DNA of 64,000 nucleotides, taken from the NCBI RefSeq assembly GCF_013408745.1, contig NZ_JACCBJ010000001.1, positions 3,410,001-3,474,000 on the forward strand, in the 5' to 3' direction. The notes beneath the pieces were generated by a model. That model was not told the DNA's origin. It saw only the letters and a list, made by a program, of their open reading frames with translations, and did not search any database. This DNA is from Leifsonia soli. GTDB taxonomy: Bacteria > Actinomycetota > Actinomycetes > Actinomycetales > Microbacteriaceae. This document shows positions 16,261 to 24,120 of the stretch, piece by piece (position 1 is the first letter of the stretch; every line of letters starts with the position of its first letter). Made by a program: the position numbers and the translations under genes.

Positions 16261-17079
16261 ATGGCCGAACCGGAGCAATGCGCAATCGATGAGCAGATCC
16301 TCACCTTCTATAGCGAAGAGTTCGACGAGGGCGCGCGCCTGACCACACGGTCAGCTCAGGGGTCGCTCGAGTTCACTCGCGTTCAAGAGATCGTCCGCGA
16401 ATACCTCTCCGGAGGTCGAGTGCTCGACGTTGGCGGCGCCACGGGCCATCATGCCCGGTCGCTGATGAACTCGGGGTATGAGGTGGAACTGATAGATCCG
16501 GTTCCTGTGCATGTCGAGCGGGCGGCTGAGGCGGGCGTCAGCAGCCGCCTCGGAGATGCGCGGGCGTTGCCATTCGAGGACAACCATTTCGACGGCGTCC
16601 TTCTTCTCGGCCCGCTCTATCACCTCGCTTCTGTTAGCGATCGTGAAGGCGCGTTGGCCGAGGCGAAACGCGTCACCCGCAGTGGCGGCTTCATCTTCGC
16701 TGCGGCCCTCTCTCGTTTCATCGCGTTCGGTGCGATGTCGCTTGGGGCGCCCACTCCTGAGCCGTTGCCCTCGACGTGGGTCGATCTGCTGGCTTCTGGG
16801 CGACCAGCTCCCGGGCTTCGGTTTCCGGCAGGCCATTTCCACACGGCCGAAGAATTGCATGCGGAAGTCGAGTCCGCCGGGCTGGCTGTGATCGAGGTCG
16901 TCGGAATCGAGGGGCCAGCAGGTCTGTACCTCGAAGAGCTGACTGAGGCGCGGGCAGCGGAAAGAGAAGCGGCGTTGCTCATCGCTCGTGCCGCGTCCGC
17001 GATGCCCGGCATTCGCGATCTCAGTCCCCACCTTCTGGCAATTGCACAGGTGGGCGGTAGCTCGCATCAGCCTGAATAG
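16261..17079 (+). CDS. Class I SAM-dependent methyltransferase
   Basis: 272 residues with a UbiE-like fold. Motif I is VLDVGGATGHHA, motif II is VELIDPVPVHVE, and the post-II region is ALPFEDNHFDGVLLLGPLYHL. The C-terminal half supplies an unknown substrate-binding lid. The start ATG 16261 is the first codon after the left repeat region. It is alone in its unit, enclosed by the 9-bp inverted repeats at 16199 and 17088. Confidence 0.82.
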   Translation: MAEPEQCAIDEQILTFYSEEFDEGARLTTRSAQGSLEFTRVQEIVREYLSGGRVLDVGGATGHHARSLMNSGYEVELIDPVPVHVERAAEAGVSSRLGDARALPFEDNHFDGVLLLGPLYHLASVSDREGALAEAKRVTRSGGFIFAAALSRFIAFGAMSLGAPTPEPLPSTWVDLLASGRPAPGLRFPAGHFHTAEELHAEVESAGLAVIEVVGIEGPAGLYLEELTEARAAEREAALLIARAASAMPGIRDLSPHLLAIAQVGGSSHQPE

Positions 17080-17087
17080 GCTCAACG

Positions 17088-17096
17088 GCCCAGTAA
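17088..17096. repeat. Right inverted repeat around the methyltransferase gene
   Basis: GCCCAGTAA, the inverse of 16199-16207. The preceding bases GCTCAAC fit the RYYYAAC pattern of integron core sites, which may be chance. Confidence 0.5.
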
Positions 17097-17133
17097 CAGT
17101 CCGAGTTTCGCCTTCGTTCCGTGCCCGGTGATC

Positions 17134-17145
17134 GATTGGCTTGCG
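17134..17145 (-). repeat. Island 12-mer, copy 4 (one mismatch)
   Basis: Plus strand GATTGGCTTGCG, one base off the consensus. It is the left member of the inverted pair around the truncated paralogue. Confidence 0.6.
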
Positions 17146-17395
17146 AGAAAGGGACGACGACGATCTGAACATCGTCCTCGTACAAGACGTGCCGCGGGTT
17201 TTCGTCCTCGCGTTCGATCCACCCGACGCCGTGGCGATCGAGGAGTTCCAGGTACTCGCGCCCCTTCGCGACCAGGTGCTCAGCGCTGGTCCTGAACCAG
17301 CATTCGGTGCGGGGATGGATGGAGCGATCGAAAAGGGTTCCGTCGATATCGCTCGGATCGACGATGGCAGAAGCCCCCGCCGGCGGACCCTCGTG

Positions 17396-17407
17396 CGCAA
17401 GCCGATC
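17396..17407 (+). repeat. Island 12-mer, copy 5
   Basis: CGCAAGCCGATC. It is the right arm for the truncated paralogue and also the left arm of a second inverted pair ending at 18229-18240. Confidence 0.75.
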
Positions 17408-17522
17408 GGTTGTCGCGTGTCAGAGCGCGTGGGTTATCGACATGGGACCGGAACGTTCCGGCAGACCACGCTTCCGCGGGTAGCGGATTGTGCTCGGCGG
17501 TGTGCCAGGGCAATCTGAGCGA

Positions 17523-17777
17523 GTGAAGTACCCATGTCCGTGCTGCGGCTACCTGACGTTGGACGACTCCAAGAACGGCAGCTACGAAATCTGTCCCGTC
17601 TGCTTCTGGGAAAACGACGCTGTTCAGAATGACGACCCGTTCTTCGCAGGTGGAGCGAACAAGCCGAGCTTGACGCAAGCGCGGGTCAACTTCGACCTGT
17701 TCGGCGCCGTCGAGCAGCGACTCGTTCCCCATGTTCGCCCGGTTCGCCCGGAGGAGATTCCGTCGGGTAGTCAATAG
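17523..17777 (+). CDS. CPCC-type cysteine-rich small protein
   Basis: 84 residues. The N-terminal PCPCCGYLTL and CPVCFWEND form a four-Cys zinc-ribbon-like knuckle, followed by a predicted helix with LTQAR and a polar tail ending EEIPSG. This matches the CPCC family, whose function is unknown. GTG 17523 places the Cys cluster at the N-terminus as in relatives. A longer frame opens at 17490 but adds no conserved sequence. Such proteins are common in mobile or accessory gene collections. Confidence 0.75.
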   Translation: MKYPCPCCGYLTLDDSKNGSYEICPVCFWENDAVQNDDPFFAGGANKPSLTQARVNFDLFGAVEQRLVPHVRPVRPEEIPSGSQ

Positions 17778-17782
17778 GGGGA

Positions 17783-17814
17783 GACGTCCGCAGACTGATG
17801 ACTCAGCGGGCGTC
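17783..17814. terminator. Hairpin between convergent genes
   Basis: GACGTCCGC pairs with GCGGGCGTC (eight pairs and one G-T) over a 14-base loop, between the CPCC gene and the end of the minus-strand gene at 17826. Confidence 0.5.
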
Positions 17815-17825
17815 CCTTGCAGCCC

Positions 17826-18194
17826 TCATGCGGCACCAAACACCGCTAGCCGAATCTCCGCCGCGACGGCCGAAGAATTCTTGACCGAGTGCGGAAGAAT
17901 CCCGGGTCGCTCGAAGGGCAGCAGCGGGAGCTTTTCACCGCCCGCAATCGTTACTACGAGTCCTGGCAGGAAGATTCCCCGCGCGGTGTAGACCAAGTCA
18001 GTGCCGATGTGCTCGATGTCTGAGATCACTGCGACAAGCTCGCTGTGCCTAACGAGTCGCAACTGCCCACGTTCCCCGTAAAGAGTGCCCCAGAAGCCCA
18101 AGGTCGCCGTGAGAAGGCCCGGTTCCCCAAACCGTTTGTGCAATACCATCGCCGCCTCAGGCGTGACAGTCACCCGCCAACCCTCATCCGTCAT
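17826..18194 (-). CDS. Hypothetical protein
   Basis: About 122 residues, not recognised. It starts MTDEGWRVTVTPEAAMVL and has GFWGTLYGERGQLRLV in the middle. It looks like a soluble beta-rich protein without signal peptide or membrane helix. ATG 18194 is preferred; an ATG at 18227 would extend it by 11 residues into the repeat region. It is convergent with the CPCC gene. Confidence 0.5.
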   Translation of the reverse strand: MTDEGWRVTVTPEAAMVLHKRFGEPGLLTATLGFWGTLYGERGQLRLVRHSELVAVISDIEHIGTDLVYTARGIFLPGLVVTIAGGEKLPLLPFERPGILPHSVKNSSAVAAEIRLAVFGAA

Positions 18195-18228
18195 GGGGAT
18201 ATCTTCACAGGATCCCCGCCCGATCAAC

Positions 18229-18240
18229 GATCGGCTTACG
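18229..18240 (-). repeat. Island 12-mer, copy 6
   Basis: Plus strand GATCGGCTTACG, one mismatch. With the flanking CAAC it forms an inverted pair with 17396-17412 (15 of 17 positions, one gap). Confidence 0.65.
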
Positions 18241-18379
18241 CCACGCCTAAGGGACGGCGGTTTGTCGGGGAGCCAAGACCGAATGGCTATCGTGCCAACG
18301 TGACCGCTCGTCCGCCTGCGCAGGCGGCTAATATCCTGGGGGCGTCCACGGCGGCTTGCCCGCGCAGCAGGGAGGCGGA

Positions 18380-18913
18380 ATGGTGACCGAAGAAGCCGGA
18401 AAGGTCCAGGGGGCCTTCCTGAAGAGGTTGCCTCGTGGTCTGCGGATCGGTTTCGCGCTTCTGGTCCTGGTGGGCGTTGTCGAATTCGTACAGATCACCA
18501 TAAATGCCGTCTCAGGCAATGCTTCCCGGTTACTTTCTGCGGTGACGCGAAACCTAACAGCCAGACCGAACGGAGCCGCTGCGATTCCGATCGCCGTCGC
18601 GTTCTTGGTGCTGCTGGTCCTGGCCGCCATCGTGTGGGCGGAGCTTCCCGTACTTTTCGGCTGGTTAGCCCTGCGTGGACGCAAGTGGAGCCGGATCGCC
18701 CTCACCGTGGTCGTCGGGCTGGGTCTCGCCTACCTGGTGGGAAGCGCGCCGTATGACTTCGTCCTCGACGGGATCCAGCTAGCTGCGGTAGTCCTGCTCT
18801 GGCTGCCATCCGCGACCGTGTTCATCTCCGCCGAGAACAAGAGACGCAAACGAAGCAAACGCGATCACGACGCAAACGCGTTGCTAGACCCAGGCGGAAG
18901 ATTGCCAACCTGA
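18380..18913 (+). CDS. Four-TM membrane protein, unknown function
   Basis: About 177 residues with roughly four hydrophobic helices (near residues 24-44, 69-97, 108-128 and 135-152) and a strongly basic tail (KRRKRSKRD). No named domain is visible. ATG 18380 is supported by GGGAGG a few bases upstream. It is isolated between repeat copies 6 and 7. Confidence 0.6.
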   Translation: MVTEEAGKVQGAFLKRLPRGLRIGFALLVLVGVVEFVQITINAVSGNASRLLSAVTRNLTARPNGAAAIPIAVAFLVLLVLAAIVWAELPVLFGWLALRGRKWSRIALTVVVGLGLAYLVGSAPYDFVLDGIQLAAVVLLWLPSATVFISAENKRRKRSKRDHDANALLDPGGRLPT

Positions 18914-18934
18914 ATCCGATTCGCCCGTTCGACT

Positions 18935-18946
18935 CGCAAGCGGATC
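18935..18946 (+). repeat. Island 12-mer, copy 7
   Basis: CGCAAGCGGATC. Its perfect inverse (copy 8) is at 19583-19594; the pair encloses only the lipoprotein gene 19041-19520. Confidence 0.8.
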
Positions 18947-19040
18947 CTTATACCAGGCTGGGCAGCGACCGGTGGTCCTGGACATGGGTTATCTGCCGGA
19001 ATGAGCCAGCGGGAGCACGACGGCGGCCAGCTCGAGTTCC

Positions 19041-19520
19041 TTAGGGTGCTGCGCATCCGGCGAGACTTGTCGCGATCATGGGATCGCTGCACGATCTCTG
19101 CGTCCATCCAGGATCGCCACCGTAGGAATCGAAGGCATTGGTGGAGTAGACGGTCACTGCTCCGCTGCTCGGCGTAACAAAAGCGAAAGACACGATGGGA
19201 TCGCCTTCGGTGGTCGGGACGCTCCACGCAAGTTCCGCAGCGTCTCGGTTGGAAACCGCCGCCTCGAGACAGTCGACTGCATCGGAGGGCAGCGTTTGGC
19301 CCTGAGCAAGGACGAACGCTCCGCACGCTTTTTTGGCGTCGCCGGTACGAACGGGAGCGGGCGCATCGGACAGTGCTTTTGCGGCGTCAATTGGATCCCC
19401 GGCCGGCGCACGTCCGATGGGGTACGACTGTACGCACCCCGAAAGCAACGCCGCGACAGTCATTAGGGCGAGGACGCCGCCTGAAGTCAATAAGCGGCGC
19501 CCGCCAGCAATCCGAATCAT
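19041..19520 (-). CDS. Putative lipoprotein
   Basis: About 159 residues. A short basic N-terminus and hydrophobic segment end in the lipobox LLSGC (Cys near residue 28), so the mature protein would be anchored to the outer face of the membrane. The mature part has further cysteines (KKACGAF, DAVDCLEAA, RSCSDP), which could form disulfides. ATG 19520 puts the signal peptide in the usual place; longer frames upstream are not credible. Function is unknown. Confidence 0.65.
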   Translation of the reverse strand: MIRIAGGRRLLTSGGVLALMTVAALLSGCVQSYPIGRAPAGDPIDAAKALSDAPAPVRTGDAKKACGAFVLAQGQTLPSDAVDCLEAAVSNRDAAELAWSVPTTEGDPIVSFAFVTPSSGAVTVYSTNAFDSYGGDPGWTQRSCSDPMIATSLAGCAAP

Positions 19521-19582
19521 GGCGACTAAGTTAGCGGGCATACTGGGCGGGGTGATGGTGGGTGCGCCCCCGTCCCAGCGAC

Positions 19583-19594
19583 GATCCGCTTGCG
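19583..19594 (-). repeat. Island 12-mer, copy 8
   Basis: Plus strand GATCCGCTTGCG, the exact inverse of copy 7. Confidence 0.8.
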
Positions 19595-19605
19595 TGCGCG
19601 AGCGT

Positions 19606-20232
19606 CTAACGGCCTGCTGAGTTTCCGGGGCCTGTCTGCGCTGCGCCACCCGTCGAGTTGCATTGGGCGCCCGCTGGCACGATGGTGACGTCAACGCGAA
19701 TGGTGACGCTGTCGCCGCTTGGAGCGAATTCGAATTCGACGGAGTCGTTCTGCTTCTGCGGTGAGTGCTCGAAGATGGCGGTGAGGTCACCCGGACCGGT
19801 CATCGTGCCGTCGGTAACCAGACCATCGACGGGGTGCTGGGTCAGCCAAGCTGAGGCTGCGGCAGCGTGCGCCGAGTCTGTCGACCACCACTTCGTCGCC
19901 CGCACCAACCAGTCGCATGCCACCTCCGTAGCCGGCCGCTTCGGTCCCGAGGCCGGTGCCGCGTCGAGAGCACGAACCCCCGGGGGCGGTTGCGCCGAAG
20001 CGATCCATTGCTGCGCGAGGACCATGGCGGCGTCGTCTCTTGGGGGCGTCCCACCGATACCGGGCACCGGGCCCGGGATCATTTTCGCCGGCCCCGGGGA
20101 GGGTGAGGCTTGGGCGTGCCCCGTGTTTGCGGTTGCCGTGCCGGTGGGAGCATGGCCGCATCCCGTAAGAGCTAGAAGAGCCACCGCTCCCGCGGCGACG
20201 ACAGCCAGCACACCGCCCACTCGTACGCGCAT
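19606..20232 (-). CDS. Putative lipoprotein
   Basis: About 208 residues with a signal peptide ending in the lipobox LALTGC, a Pro/Gly/Thr-rich linker (TGTATANTG, SPSPGPAK) and a soluble domain with few cysteines (EVACDWL, GAQCNST). It resembles the neighbouring lipoprotein in plan but not in sequence. ATG 20232 is chosen because GGGGG lies about six bases upstream. Two more in-frame ATGs (20250, 20268) lie in an 18-bp tandem repeat just upstream. Function is unknown. Confidence 0.62.
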   Translation of the reverse strand: MRVRVGGVLAVVAAGAVALLALTGCGHAPTGTATANTGHAQASPSPGPAKMIPGPVPGIGGTPPRDDAAMVLAQQWIASAQPPPGVRALDAAPASGPKRPATEVACDWLVRATKWWSTDSAHAAAASAWLTQHPVDGLVTDGTMTGPGDLTAIFEHSPQKQNDSVEFEFAPSGDSVTIRVDVTIVPAGAQCNSTGGAAQTGPGNSAGR

Positions 20233-20240
20233 CCACACCC

Positions 20241-20276
20241 CCGGCGACATCCCCACGTCCGGCGACATCCTCACGT
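20241..20276. repeat. 18-bp tandem duplication at a translation start
   Basis: CCGGCGACATCCYCACGT occurs twice head to tail. On the minus strand each copy supplies an in-frame ATG ahead of the lipoprotein gene, giving three possible starts in a row. Confidence 0.7.
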
Positions 20277-20421
20277 CCGGCCGGAGCAAAGCCTCCGTCA
20301 GGCGCTGTCGGATGCTAGCACCGCCGAAACTCGGGTGGCGCGAATGCCCAGCCGCGCGTCCCATTGAGCGATCGCCTATCGGGCACTCGTGATCGTGTCG
20401 GCCGCCCACCAAGGTCGGGGT

Positions 20422-20718
20422 ATGGAACCGTGGGACGGATTGACGATCGACACCGGCGAACTCCGCGAGGTGTTTGAGCGGCTGGTCACACATCTTGAGC
20501 AGACGAGGGGTGCGTCCGTCACCCTGCACGAGGACTATTTCTACTCGATGCCGTACCCGGAAATCTACGACGTGATGAAGGACCCGCCGGCGCTGACGAT
20601 CGGTCAGCTCACTGAATCGTGGGCGAACCTCCACCGGGCCGAGGACGGCGACTCGACCGTCACTTTCGAACTGGTGTGGTTGGGGGATGTGCTCAAAGCA
20701 CTCGGGCACCTGGCGTAG
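20422..20718 (+). CDS. Hypothetical protein
   Basis: 98 residues, acidic and soluble, with no domain I recognise (WDGLTIDTGEL, DYFYSMPYPEIYDVMKDPP, ELVWLGDVLKAL). The sequence has the look of a conserved family rather than a random frame. ATG 20422 follows GGGG; a GTG at 20389 would add 11 residues. It is a single-gene unit. Immunity-type or regulatory roles are possible, but nothing supports either. Confidence 0.55.
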   Translation: MEPWDGLTIDTGELREVFERLVTHLEQTRGASVTLHEDYFYSMPYPEIYDVMKDPPALTIGQLTESWANLHRAEDGDSTVTFELVWLGDVLKALGHLA

Positions 20719-20789
20719 AAGATCATCTCACCGGCGCGTTGTCCGACGATCTCACCTGAGTAGGGGCGGTCACGACGGTCGGGATCGGA

Positions 20790-21059
20790 CTACCGTGCTC
20801 CCCGGCGCGTCGACCTGCGACCGAGGGTCCACCCGGTGACGCCGGCGATCACCAGCAGACCGGCTACTGCCGTTCCCATGCCGGCGGCCCGCGCTGCCGT
20901 GAGCGGGTACATCCCGGTGAACGAGAACGACTCACCGGACAGTGGCGCATATGCGGTCCAGCCGAAGTCGACCGGAGAGAGCAGCGCGATTGCTGCTCCC
21001 ACCAGGATCAGAACAACGGCTGCCACAAGAAGAGCCAACACCACGATCCGCCTTCGCAT
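20790..21059 (-). CDS. Small two-TM membrane protein
   Basis: 89 residues with hydrophobic helices at about residues 5-28 and 56-77 and a basic C-terminus (GRRSTRRGAR). No known domain. It is the last unit before the conserved transporter operon and is divergent from it. Confidence 0.55.
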   Translation of the reverse strand: MRRRIVVLALLVAAVVLILVGAAIALLSPVDFGWTAYAPLSGESFSFTGMYPLTAARAAGMGTAVAGLLVIAGVTGWTLGRRSTRRGAR

Positions 21060-21206
21060 GTGCCCACGCTACCGAGGGGTCGCGGTGCGATATGCGCAAG
21101 CATGTAACCTGACCGCCACGCGTTTCGCAGGCCGCTCCCGTATCCCGCCGGTGAACACTCGCCCAACAATGGATCAATCCCACCGGGAACCAGAGGAGGC
21201 AGCGAC

Positions 21207-22148
21207 GTGACGACCGAGACCATCGTTCGCGCCGAGCCGGACACCGCTCCGGCGGAGCGGGGCGACGAGCAGGCGCGCCGCGGCCGCGCCCCGCGCGACA
21301 GGCGGCGCACACGCATCGGCCTGTTGCTCATGGCCCCGGCGATCGTCGCGGTGCTGGGGCTCGCGATCGTCCCGATCGTCCTCGTCGCCCGCAATTCGTT
21401 CGCCGAGAGCAACGTCTACGGCGGCATCACTGGCGGTTTCACTTTCGACAACTATGCGCAGCTGTTCGACCCGGCCTACGGCAAGGTGCTCGGCTACAGC
21501 CTCGTCATGGCGCTGATCAACACCGTCGTCTGCCTGGTGGTCGGCTACATCGTCTCGTACTACATCGTGTCGCGGCCGCCCCAGCGCCAGTCGTTGCTGC
21601 TCCTGCTCATCATCGTCCCCTTCTGGACCGACTTCCTGGTCCGCACCTTCGCGTGGATCTCGGTCCTCGGCCGCGGCGGCCCCGTCTACGGCGTGCTCGG
21701 CGCGCTGGGGGTCGACACCGGCAGCCTGTCCCTGATCCCCAGCCAGGGTGCCGTGGTGATGGGGCTGCTGTACGCCTTCCTCCCGACCGCGATCTTCCCG
21801 ATCTACGCCAGCATGCGTGCCATCGATCCGAGCGTGAAGGAGGCCGCCGCCGACCTCGGCTGCGGCTGGTGGCAGACCCACTTCCGCGTGCTGATCCCGC
21901 TCAGCTCGACGGGGATCGTCGCGGCGGCGATGCTCACCTTCGTCCCGACGCTCGGCGTCTTCGTCATCCCCGTTCTGCTGGGCGGCGGCAAGGACCAGCT
22001 GGTCGGGAACCTGATCGTCACCCTGTACACCGAGTTCCGCAACCAGCCGATGGGCGCCGCCGTCTCGATGGTGCTGCTCGTGCTGATGCTGGTCGCCATG
22101 GCGGTCGCCGGCCTCATCGCCCGCCGCGGACGGAAGAGGGTCGCCTGA
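21207..22148 (+). CDS. PotB-like ABC transporter permease
   Basis: A 313-residue inner-membrane permease of the spermidine/putrescine (PotB/PotH) type. It has a long basic N-terminal extension, six predicted helices and the EAA loop EAAADLGCGWWQTHFRVLIPLS, which contacts the ATPase. GTG 21207 has GAGGAGG upstream. Its stop overlaps the next start (ATGATG region), beginning an operon of permease, permease, binding protein, ATPase and three enzymes. Polyamine-like substrates are typical of the family, but the enzymes downstream suggest a different amine or amide. Confidence 0.85.
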   Translation: MTTETIVRAEPDTAPAERGDEQARRGRAPRDRRRTRIGLLLMAPAIVAVLGLAIVPIVLVARNSFAESNVYGGITGGFTFDNYAQLFDPAYGKVLGYSLVMALINTVVCLVVGYIVSYYIVSRPPQRQSLLLLLIIVPFWTDFLVRTFAWISVLGRGGPVYGVLGALGVDTGSLSLIPSQGAVVMGLLYAFLPTAIFPIYASMRAIDPSVKEAAADLGCGWWQTHFRVLIPLSSTGIVAAAMLTFVPTLGVFVIPVLLGGGKDQLVGNLIVTLYTEFRNQPMGAAVSMVLLVLMLVAMAVAGLIARRGRKRVA

Positions 22149-22984
22149 TGGATCGCGTCACGTCCTGGATCGCGCGGATCGTGCTGGTCTTCCTCTACAT
22201 CCCGATCGTCGCCGTCATCGTCTACTCGTTCAATTCGGCCGAGGGCGGATACCAGTGGAAGGGCTTCACCCTCGAGTGGTACGGCCAGCTGTTCGGCGAC
22301 ACCGCACTGCTGCAGACGCTGCTCGTCAGCGTGATCGTCGGCGTGCTCGCCGCCTCGGTCGCGACCGTGATCGGCCTGCTCGCCGCGATCGGGATGGTGC
22401 GGTTCCCCTTCCGGGGTTCCGCGGCGGTGCTCGGCGCGATCGCACTTCCGCTGATCGTGCCCGAGATCGTCCTCGGCGTCGCGCTGCTCAGCGTCTTCAG
22501 CTTCGCGCACATCCCGCTCGGCATCCTCACCCTCGTGCTCGGGCACATGATCATCACGCTGCCGCTCACCACGCTCATCCTGATCGGCGCGTTCCGCACC
22601 CTCGACCCGAGCCTGATCGAGGCCGCCGCCGACCTCGGCTGCACCCCGTGGCGCACCTTCACCCGCGTGCTGTTCCCGCTCATGCGGTCGTCGATCCTCG
22701 CCTCGTGGCTGCTCGCCTTCACCGTCTCGCTCGGCAACATCGTGATCTCGACCTTCGTCTCCGGCGTCGGTTCCACCACGATGCCGCTGCGCGTGTACTC
22801 GCTGCTCAAGTCCGGACTCACCCCGGAGCTGAACGCGCTCGGGACGCTGCTGATCGTCCTCACCTTCGTCGTCGTCCTCTCCGTGGGCATCCAACAGATG
22901 CGACGGATCCTGGCGAGCCCATCCGGCACCACCGCTGCCGCACCGCCCGACACCAGCACCACCTCCATCCCCACCAACCGCTAG
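22148..22984 (+). CDS. PotC-like ABC transporter permease
   Basis: The second permease, 278 residues, of the PotC/PotI type with about six helices. The EAA loop is EAAADLGCTPWRTFTRVLFPL. It starts at ATG 22148, one base into the overlap with the upstream stop. The C-terminal tail is Pro/Thr-rich. It forms the heterodimeric channel with the preceding permease. Confidence 0.85.
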   Translation: MDRVTSWIARIVLVFLYIPIVAVIVYSFNSAEGGYQWKGFTLEWYGQLFGDTALLQTLLVSVIVGVLAASVATVIGLLAAIGMVRFPFRGSAAVLGAIALPLIVPEIVLGVALLSVFSFAHIPLGILTLVLGHMIITLPLTTLILIGAFRTLDPSLIEAAADLGCTPWRTFTRVLFPLMRSSILASWLLAFTVSLGNIVISTFVSGVGSTTMPLRVYSLLKSGLTPELNALGTLLIVLTFVVVLSVGIQQMRRILASPSGTTAAAPPDTSTTSIPTNR

Positions 22985-23019
22985 CCCCCACCCCGCCCCC
23001 TCCGAACGGGAGAAGACCC

Positions 23020-24087
23020 ATGAAACGCACCACAGCCCTGATCGCGACCGCCGCGATCGCCGCCCTCGGACTCACCGCGTGCTCGAGCGGCTCCGGCGGC
23101 TCGTCGTCCTCCGCCGCCTCCACCCAGCTCAACGTCTACGCCTGGGCCGACGAGATCCCGAAGACCGTGATCTCGGCGTTCGAGAAGGAGACCGGGATCA
23201 AGGTCACCATCGACACCTTCGACGCCAACGAGACGATGATCTCCAAGCTTGCCGCCGGCGGCTCCGGGTACGACATCGTCGAGCCGAGCCAGTACGCCGT
23301 CCAGCAGCTGGTCGGCCAGGAGCTCATCGAGAAGCTGGACCACTCCAAGATCGAGGGACTCGACAACCTCGGCAAGAAGTTCGCCGACCCGAGCTACGAC
23401 AAGGGCAACGAGTACTCGGTCCCGTGGGTCTGGGGCACCACCGGCCTCGCCTACAACTCGACATGCACCGGCAAGGAGATCGACAGCTGGGATGCGCTGT
23501 GGGATCCGGCCTACAAGGGCAAGATCTACATGCTCGACAACATGCTGAGCGCCTACATCCCGGCCCTCCAGTACAAGGGCCTGAAGGCGACGACCACCAG
23601 CGAGAAGGACATCGAGAAGGGCACGCAGGCTCTGCTCGACCAGAAGCCCCTGCTCGCCGGATACAACTCCTCCAACTACGCCGACCTGCTGGCCTCGGGC
23701 GACGCCTGTGTCGCGGAGGCGTACGGCGGAAGCGCCATCGCCAAGGTGACCGCCGCGAACCCGAACGTCAAGTTCGTCATCCCCAAGGAGGGTGGGACGC
23801 TCTGGGTCGACGGCTTCTCGGTCGCCAAGGATGCGCCCCACCGCGACGCCGCATACAAATGGCTGAACTTCACCCTGAAGCCGGAGATCGCGGCCATGCT
23901 GACGAACGACGGCGGCAGCGCCACGCCGAACGAGGCGGCCAAGGCGAACATCACCGACAAGTCGCTGCTCGACAACGTGGCGGTGTACCCGACCGACGCT
24001 CAGCTCGAGAAGAGCGAGTTCATCGTCGACCCGGGCAAGGCTCTCACCTACTTCCAGCAGGGCTGGACGAAGGTCAAGGCCTCCTGA
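23020..24087 (+). CDS. PotD-like extracellular solute-binding lipoprotein
   Basis: 355 residues with a signal peptide and lipobox LTACSSG (Cys near residue 21). The mature protein has the PotD/PotF pattern: LNVYAWADEIPKTVISAFEK, GSGYDIVEPSQY, then PWVWGTTGLAYN and the DALWDP region. It would capture the substrate for the adjacent permeases. It starts at ATG 23020, with AACGGGAGAAG upstream. The polyamine-type acidic pocket cannot be confirmed by eye. Confidence 0.85.
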   Translation: MKRTTALIATAAIAALGLTACSSGSGGSSSSAASTQLNVYAWADEIPKTVISAFEKETGIKVTIDTFDANETMISKLAAGGSGYDIVEPSQYAVQQLVGQELIEKLDHSKIEGLDNLGKKFADPSYDKGNEYSVPWVWGTTGLAYNSTCTGKEIDSWDALWDPAYKGKIYMLDNMLSAYIPALQYKGLKATTTSEKDIEKGTQALLDQKPLLAGYNSSNYADLLASGDACVAEAYGGSAIAKVTAANPNVKFVIPKEGGTLWVDGFSVAKDAPHRDAAYKWLNFTLKPEIAAMLTNDGGSATPNEAAKANITDKSLLDNVAVYPTDAQLEKSEFIVDPGKALTYFQQGWTKVKAS

Positions 24088-24120
24088 GGGCTCCGATCCG
24101 ACGCTGAGGAAGAAACCATC

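Larger units (their letters stand above)
17130..17419 (-). pseudogene. Truncated paralogue of the 11669-12082 protein
   Basis: Read on the minus strand, this frame gives VDPSDIDGTLFDRS, TECWFRTSAEHL, LELLDRHGVGWIER and VLYEDDVQIVVPF. These align in order with the second half of the 11669-12082 protein (PSTIRPGCYDPV, SWFKVEAAAL, SILDRYGVAWVE, IVYDDQVQVVAV). The N-terminal third is missing and a TGA at 17420-17422 closes the frame just upstream, with no start codon after it. The missing end coincides with the 12-mer repeat at 17396-17407. It is flanked by 15-bp inverted repeats with two mismatches (17131-17145 and 17396-17410). Confidence 0.65.

Noticed and set aside
5863..19594. A CRISPR array
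   Set aside because: The repeats are 12 bases, lie hundreds to thousands of bases apart, occur in both orientations and enclose genes. No cas gene is present.
5863..19594. A classical mobile integron
   Set aside because: No integrase gene is present, the genes are in mixed orientation, and the core sites do not consistently match RYYYAAC/GTTRRRY. Only a looser cassette-like array is claimed.
21085..21115. A ninth island repeat (GCGCAAGCATGTAACC)
   Set aside because: It shares CGCAAGC but lacks the GATC half, so it was not counted. It could still be a decayed copy at the right edge.
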